From Hermatobates lingyangjiaoensis (Eukaryota > Arthropoda > Insecta > Hemiptera > Hermatobatidae): a DNA stretch of 64,000 nt. Below are positions 58,748 through 64,000 of the stretch, in pieces. Position 1 is the first letter of the stretch. The number at the start of each line of letters is the position of its first letter. The stretch spans positions 1,302,001 through 1,366,000 of the forward strand of contig JAPFBL010001617.1 of assembly GCA_026182355.1 (NCBI GenBank), given 5' to 3'. Below the pieces are notes generated by a model that was not told where the DNA came from, ran no database searches, and saw nothing but the letters and a program-made list of their open reading frames with translations. The translations under genes were made by a program, and so were the position numbers.

Positions 58748-58798
58748 TCTACCTATGAAAAAGGTTTTAAAATAAAACCGAAACGTCAGCAATGAGAG
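58748..58798 (+). ncRNA. Degenerate hammerhead-like motif (ACGU type)
   Basis: Core reads CCUAUGA (two changes from CUGAUGA), stem II GGUUUU/AAAACC is perfect, GAAA is intact and followed by self-complementary ACGU and C. Probably inactive. Confidence 0.45.
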
Positions 58799-58833
58799 TT
58801 TGATTTTTAAAAATAGAAAATTTGACTGAATCC

Positions 58834-58835
<2 letters not shown>

Positions 58836-58883
<48 letters not shown>
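58836..58883. repeat. (TA)n microsatellite between two PLE ends
   Basis: About 24 TA units with PLE end sequence on both sides. Confidence 0.95.
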
Positions 58884-58886
<3 letters not shown>

Positions 58887-58948
58887 AATTTCACATAAAC
58901 ACATGAAATACCAATCAATGATCAAGCTACAAAATGAAATACGAAAAC

Positions 58949-58993
58949 AAGACTAGATCTTTCAACTGTAACAAGCGGTCTTCGTCAGAGTAA
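58949..58993 (-). ncRNA. Decayed hammerhead-like motif (AGAUCU type)
   Basis: CUGACGA and GAAA are kept, but stem II has one mismatch (CAGUU), and one U after AGAUCU is lost, which misaligns stem I. Predicted weak or inactive. Confidence 0.55.
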
Positions 58994-59017
58994 AAAACCC
59001 AAACTTGTGGTTTCATC

Positions 59018-59348
59018 ATATATATATATATGTAAATATAAAATACGTATATATAAATGTAGAGAATTTTATTCTCTACCACTTTTATTATTTCTAATAT
59101 TCTCTCTGCTGTCAACCCCTAACAAAAAACACACATAAAGCAGACACCACTGAAACTGATACTAAGGTATACCTTCTTATATAGTCATAATTTATATAGA
59201 AGTTAAGTCAGGTTAAAGCTGTATTAAATCAACCTTCCTAACCCTAAACAAAATACAGGCCTGGCACACAAGTGGAATATATCACCAATATATATTGTTA
59301 AAAATTAGACCAAATTTAGCTGAAACTTGCTTTTTCATAAGTTTCTGA
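59018..59348. other. (TA)n tract and gene-free spacer
   Basis: (TA)n at 59018-59031, then AT-rich DNA with a GAGAATTTTATTCTC hairpin near 59070. No gene. Confidence 0.5.
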
Positions 59349-59415
59349 GTTGGGTTTTTGACTCTGATGAAGACCGCTTTTTACGGTTGAAAGATCTTAG
59401 TCTTGTTTTCCCAAT
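59349..59415 (+). ncRNA. Hammerhead-like ribozyme motif (AGAUCU type), best formed
   Basis: Outer stem I GUUGGG 59349-59354 with CCCAAU 59410-59415, internal loop, inner stem I GACU 59360-59363 with AGUC 59399-59402, canonical CUGAUGA 59364-59370, extra A, stem II GACCG/CGGUU around CUUUUUA, GAAA 59389-59392, self-complementary AGAUCU 59392-59397, U59398 before the predicted cut. The internal loop in stem I and the loop on stem II are the places where natural hammerheads make tertiary contacts. Confidence 0.78.
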
Positions 59416-59467
59416 TCTTATTGTGGTTTGATCATTGATTGTTATTTCACGTGTTTATGTGAAATAT

Positions 59468-59494
59468 TTATATATATATATATATATATATATA
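59468..59494. repeat. (TA)n microsatellite at PLE edge
   Basis: About 13 TA units between a PLE end and PLE RT codons. Confidence 0.95.
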
Positions 59495-60018
59495 GATGAA
59501 ATAATAAAAGTAACAAATACTATTCTTAAACAGAATTATTTTAAATTTAATAATAAATTCTATTCAGCAAATGATGGATTAGGAATGGGAAATCCTTTAT
59601 CTGCAATTTTATCAGCATTTTTCTTACAAGATCTAAAAAAGACGTATGTTAATGATTTAAAAGAAAAATTCGTTAAAATACATAGGGCAAATTAGAAGAA
59701 CATTAAAACAAAGATTTAAAGAACATATTAATGATTATGTAAATAACACAAACCAACTAAATTTTGCTAACCATTTAAAAAAAACACGGACATGAATCCG
59801 GCAGTATTGATAAATTAATGGAATTAATTAAAATAGGACAAAAAGGTAAAAGATTAAATATAATAGAAGAAATGGAAATATATAAACACAGAAACACTAA
59901 CCTTTTACCTAATATACGAATACGTATATTACCTTATATACGAACAAATCAACCACTACAAAGACATAATATTCAAACCAATAAAAAACATGAAAAGACG
60001 ACAGTACGGACAGGATAG
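59495..60018 (+). pseudogene. PLE reverse transcriptase/endonuclease remnant with internal deletion
   Basis: Starts at a (TA)n edge with RT motif B: NYFKFNNKFYSANDGLGMGN directly followed by PLSAILSAFFLQDLKKTY. Near 59690 it jumps into the endonuclease: GQIRRTLKQRFKEHINDYVN (in a shifted frame), HGHESG, then MELIKIGQKGKRLNIIEEME and IYKHRN. RT motif C, thumb and the GIY strand are deleted. The tail is a close relative of the remnant at 6256-6714. A hammerhead-like motif follows 120 bp downstream. Confidence 0.85.
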
Positions 60019-60135
60019 AAACGATTTAAATTGTAAAAGAACAAAAACAGATTAAAAAAACTATTAGGTAGGAAAATTAACCATTGTGTTAAAATAGGTA
60101 TTTATATCCATGATTCTGGAAGATAGATAGGTTTA

Positions 60136-60175
60136 GTCCCATTGATGATGCAGCCATTGCGAAACCGGTCGGGTG
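60136..60175 (+). ncRNA. Hammerhead-like motif (ACCGGU type)
   Basis: CCC, A, UUGAUGA 60142-60148 (first core base U instead of C), extra U, stem II GCA-GCCAU-UGC, GAAA 60161-60164, self-complementary ACCGGU 60164-60169, C60170, then GGG that can pair with CCC across a one-base bulge. Sits at the 3' flank of the PLE remnant. The changed core base makes activity doubtful. Confidence 0.55.
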
Positions 60176-60754
60176 ATTCCACCAGCGATAGACAAGGTAT
60201 TACGGTTGATAACAATATCTTAAATTAAAGTTTGATTATAGTTTACAAACTGGTTACATTTATTCATTAAATAGACTAATTAATTGAAAAAAAAAGGAAA
60301 TATACAAAAAGTCTAATAATCTTGTTTCAAACTACCGAGAAATTCATTTTAATTAATAATTAAATTTCAATTAATTTTACGAATTTTAATTAATAGTTAA
60401 AATTATAATGAACGTGAAATAACATGGAGAATTCAAAAGTTATTAAACGCATGGACTGCTAAAAATAATTTTTATTACTAATGAAAAAAGTTTTTTCAAA
60501 TAATTTGTTTTGTAATAATAAGGTTTTGTAATAACAAAGTCGGCTGAGAGATGCCACACAACTTTCATTTCCTTATTACACTCTTGTCTCACGCAGCTCA
60601 ATAAATCATAGTAATCATTAATTCCAGATTATTTATTCAAAATACTGCTAAATCCATTTTAAACATTTCTGTAATCATACCTATATATTTTATTTATATA
60701 CTTATTTAAACATTGTCATTAATTCCGAAATTATAATGTCATTAAATATTATTG
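60176..60754. other. Gene-free AT-rich stretch
   Basis: No feature recognised. Confidence 0.5.
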
Positions 60755-61095
60755 CAAGATAAATATATAAAATCAAAGAAAGGTTTTACCTGTACATTGC
60801 TTAGAACTGATTCATTTCAAGCTGTCCTTACGTTTTATACATTAGGAAACCAAATCCACCCATAGAAAAATGTCTGTCTGTTTGTTTGTCCAAAAATTTC
60901 GTCACAAGAAAAATCAGCCACCATAAGTTACAGCAAGCTGACACTTTGACAGTAGATTTGTGTATGTCTAACTTAAGATCTAAGACTTGAATAAATTGGA
61001 AATTCAACGTAGAAGCGAAGATACAGACTTTTAGGTCATGTTTGGTGTGTTACACAGATATTATTATTTTAAAAATAAAAATATACAGGTATGTA
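60755..61095 (+). mobile_element. Helitron 5' end fragment
   Basis: Same word order as 36801-37150 (CTGTACATTGCTTAGAACTG, CAAATCCACCC, TGTCTGTCTGTTTGTTTGTC at 60871, GCCACCATAAG, TAGATTTGTGTATGTCTAAC, GAAATTCAACGTAGAAGCGA). The first bases of the usual TC-start have decayed. At 61100 another possible Helitron start (A|TCTATATACTTATAAAAC) follows. Confidence 0.6.
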
Positions 61096-61195
61096 TTTAT
61101 CTATATACTTATAAAACTCTGATGGCCGATCTTCTTTATTTGTTTTGTTGCTATCGTGCATTGTCTAATTAAATAATAAAATATAAGTAATTTTA

Positions 61196-61262
61196 TGGGA
61201 TTCGAACCCACGACATTTGCATTGGAAATCCAATGTGCTACGCTCTGGGCTAGGGGGGTTTT
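61196..61262 (-). pseudogene. tRNA-like fragment (Gly-UCC-like)
   Basis: Minus strand contains GTGGGTTCGAATCCCAT, a good T-arm with the B-box GGTTCGAATCC, preceded by TTGGATTTCCAATGCAA (anticodon arm with loop TTTCCAA, anticodon UCC, one stem mismatch) and a TAGCCCAG D-arm start. No acceptor stem can be formed, so it is a tRNA pseudogene or a SINE head, not a working tRNA. Confidence 0.55.
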
Positions 61263-61439
61263 TTACAATATATTCCAAAACCTATTATAAATGATGTTTT
61301 GTGTGTATACGAGTAAGTCAACCAATGATGAAGCCTTGGATGTTGCGCACAGGTGAAACTTGGGATATCTGTTAATTTCAGTTTATACTGGATCATTCAA
61401 ATAAATACTAAAGAAAACAGTTAGGAATATATGGTGTAA
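61263..61439. other. Gene-free spacer
   Basis: Nothing recognised. Confidence 0.4.
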
Positions 61440-61876
61440 CTTATCGTAAAACAAATTTTCAGCTTAATTTGTGTTTCATCAGCAAAAATTGTTGAATTTT
61501 GCAAAAACTTTTCTTTGTTTGAAAAAATTCTGAAACTTTTTTTATTTAACACTATGTCAGTTATGTAATAACTGCAAAATTTAAATACTTTTGACTGCGT
61601 AAGTTAAAGTGTCTGAAAACACATAATGGGAAATAATGTAACTTTCCACCAGGTAATATTACCCAAAAACTGTACAGTAGCTCATATTTGTTATAAAAGC
61701 TCTTTTTTGAGTTCATCTCAAAATGATCAATCAAATGGTGTGACAACACCCCAAAGAACCCACACATACACATATTATCATAAAAGAAAATCAAAAATAG
61801 ATTCATGGGGATCTCAAAACGTATAATCAAACTCTCGAAATTGAATTTTTTTTATACTTCACTAATAATAAAGTAA
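61440..61876 (-). repeat. Diverged Rpt-A fragment
   Basis: Older subfamily in inverse orientation (ATGATCAATCAAATGGTGTG, CACACATACACATATTATCA, GATCTCAAAACGTATAATCA, CTCGAAATTGAATTTTTTTT, then ACTAATAATAAAGT). Confidence 0.45.
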
Positions 61877-63035
61877 AAACAGTGTAATTTTATTAGTGAA
61901 ACAGTTATATTTATAACAAAATCTCTTAATTATTTATTTAAATATAATTTAAAATTTATTTAAATAATTTAGGTGACGATTAATTGATTGGTTTCCATTT
62001 CTCTGGAACAGATGTCCCATCTAAGGATTCATTAAGAGTTAATTAATCTCATTTAACTCTTGAAACCTTTGAGCTTGCTTCCTTAATATCATTCCTTTCA
62101 ACTTTATTTCGCAAAGAAATGTTTAAATAGCCTCCAAAGAAAAAGGTATGACTAAATCAAATATAATCTTTTGGTCGATACATTCTTTCATCATTCTAAA
62201 TAAACAACCAATTACAGAAAAGTGAATTGAAAAACTAGGAAATGAATAAGTCACCTACTCGATTGCACGGCTATACAACCAATATAAATGTAATTTACAT
62301 ATGTGTTCAAACACAAAACTTGTACCTGAAGTAGATCTATCTGATCGATTCTCAAAAAAAAATTTTTTTCAAAAAAACAGTTGTAGAGGTATGTAATTAT
62401 TGTTTTTTTTTTTAAGATTACGGTTAAATATTGTGTGAGCTGGCACATCAAAAATAGGAGTTACAATTAAATATACATTTTCGCATTTTGCAAAAAACTG
62501 CCGAACTTTTAATACATGCTTTATTTTTAAATCGATTCCTTAAAAATTCATAGCCTTTTTCGAGTGGCTTAAGTTTATATTAGTTAAAGTATTCTAATAT
62601 TGCTAATACACTTACGTATACAGTACAATATGTAATTGTACTGTTTCTGAGCTATCCTTCTTTTCGAACCTGCGGATGAATTTTGTGAAATACTCCAGTT
62701 TAATCTCTTTGTGGAGGAACTCATTCGGTTTGACTTATGATTGATTCCAAAGAGCTTGAACGAGACGGCTTGTAAAAGAACTCTTGACGATGTAACGAAA
62801 TGGCACACAAAATTACGAGTACTACCTTCTGTGGATATAAACTGCCTACTTTTTTGTTGAAACCACATGGATCGGAAGCAGCATTATTGTACATTTCATG
62901 GAATGTTTTTGTACGCTAAATGGCTAATTATAGAACAATAAAACTTTTTAAAAAGCTCAGATTAAAATTAGAAAGTTTTAAAAAAAAAGTTGATAAATTT
63001 TGATCATCACAAAAGACCATAAAGCAATAAAACAC
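61877..63035. other. Gene-free stretch
   Basis: No gene recognised. 62640-62880 is somewhat GC-richer, with a 94-codon minus-strand frame (62584-62868) and a broken plus-strand frame, neither of which I recognise. Confidence 0.4.
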
Positions 63036-63100
63036 ACATCTGGAGTGGCCTACACTCAATTTTACTATAAGTAACCATTATATCAAACTTCTTGGCATCC
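63036..63100 (-). repeat. Rpt-A right-end fragment, inverted
   Basis: CATCTGGAGTGGCCTACACT, then CAATTTTACTATAAGTAACC, about 60 bp of the terminal region only. Confidence 0.7.
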
Positions 63101-63382
63101 GCTTGATTTTTTGTGTTATTTTTTCTTAACTATCGTTATAAATTACAATATATATTCTGGTATAGTATTATTGAGTTATAGATAAACAATTTAATGATTT
63201 CATTTGTTTTATTGCAGCTATAAATATCTAGTCAATTAGAACATGTTTCTTCAAATTTAAACCATTGACCTAGAACCATCAGACAAGTCGTTATTACTAG
63301 GATCTGCTTAGACTGATTGGGCCTGAGCCTCTTTGAACTCGTGAGCAGCACTACCGATGTGATAGTTCCCTTTTTCTTTTTA
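63101..63382. other. Gene-free spacer
   Basis: AT-rich, nothing recognised. Confidence 0.4.
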
Positions 63383-64000
63383 ACTTTACTAAAACTAAAG
63401 TACATTGGTTGTAAAAAATCCGATCAAAAGATTTTGACGGATTTACATGTGTGTTCAAAAGTTTGTGTACGAGCTACAATCCACAATCTTTGACGGATCA
63501 CATTCATATTTCACACCAAAATGGGTCTCATTCTGTAGAAGCGTATTGATTGGGATCAATTATGCACGATGGGAAATTTACTTTTTCTGCCAAATGCTGT
63601 TTTTAGACAATTTTTTTCTCTTAAACTACTAAATCTAAGGTCATGAACTTTTGGCATTATCATCGAAGCAATAAAAGCAATAACTGAAAAAAATCATCAA
63701 ATTTTTAAAACAACTGGAAATATATTTGTTTCAATAAAATGTAAAAAATTTGATTTATGATTCAATCTGAAAGATTGCGAGGAGAACCATATGTATATAA
63801 ATTGGCTTCATATTATATAAAAACACGTGTTTGGGATCAATTATGAATGACGGGATAGTCACTTGTTTTGCCAAAAACCTGATCTTAGAATAATTTTTTT
63901 TTATCCTAAACTACTAATTCTAGAGTCTTGAAACTTGGGAATTATCTTTAAAACTACAAAGGCAATAAAATAAAAATATTCTCAGATTTTTAAAACAACG
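63383..64000 (+). repeat. Rpt-A copy running off the window
   Basis: Left end ACTTTACTAAAACTAAAGTA, then ATTTTGACGGATTTACATGT, AATCTTTGACGGATCA, AATTATGCACGATGGGAAAT and a partly repeated inner segment from about 63830. Continues beyond 64000. Confidence 0.65.

Noticed and set aside
62584..62868. 94-codon minus-strand frame in a slightly GC-richer patch
   Set aside because: No motif or family recognised, and the opposite strand is equally suggestive. Not enough to call a gene.

Overview
This is eukaryotic, non-coding-rich DNA, strongly A+T rich (about 70% by eye). Its mobile elements (Penelope-like, Jockey-like LINE, Ty1/copia, Helitron, hAT, mariner, MULE) point to an invertebrate animal, plausibly an arthropod; I cannot name the species. 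I find no intact host gene, rRNA or functional tRNA gene. Every protein-like stretch I recognise is a decayed transposon.

Layout: 0-3 kb plain AT-rich DNA; 3-5 kb a full copy of a long non-coding repeat I call Rpt-A; 5-6 kb Helitron helicase remnants in opposite orientations; 6.1-6.8 kb a Penelope-like (PLE) GIY-YIG remnant inside an inverted repeat; 10.2-10.8 kb a LINE; 11-16.5 kb PLE end pieces; 18.1-20.2 kb Rpt-A inserted in a LINE; 20.7-24.4 kb a 45-copy, 81-bp satellite; 30.2-31.1 kb a GC-rich island; 31.7-32.1 kb a MULE; 32.3-33.0 kb PLE palindromes; 33.0-34.6 kb Rpt-A; 36.8-39.2 kb Helitron and copia pieces; 39.7-40.1 kb PLE palindromes; 43.1-45.1 kb a hAT with terminal repeats and target duplication; 47.0-48.8 kb a PLE split head-to-head; 51.8-56.3 kb Rpt-A copies, one interrupted by a composite Helitron; 57.9-60.2 kb PLE pieces plus a mariner end; 60.7-64 kb Helitron ends and more Rpt-A.

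The most interesting signal is a set of hammerhead-ribozyme-like motifs at PLE ends. Several unrelated versions share CUGANGA, one extra base, a hairpin, GAAA, then a short self-complementary stem III (AGAUCU, AGCU, AGGCCU, ACGU, ACCGGU, AGCGCU). They often lie in inverted pairs and most PLE pieces start or stop at a (TA)n tract. Published work reports hammerheads in Penelope-like elements, so the class is known; these particular families and their arrangement may not be.

The second theme is nested and chimeric elements whose joints can be read to the base: a Helitron between A and T of an Rpt-A copy, a copia/helicase fused reading frame, and a hAT deletion derivative with a near-perfect 8-bp target duplication.
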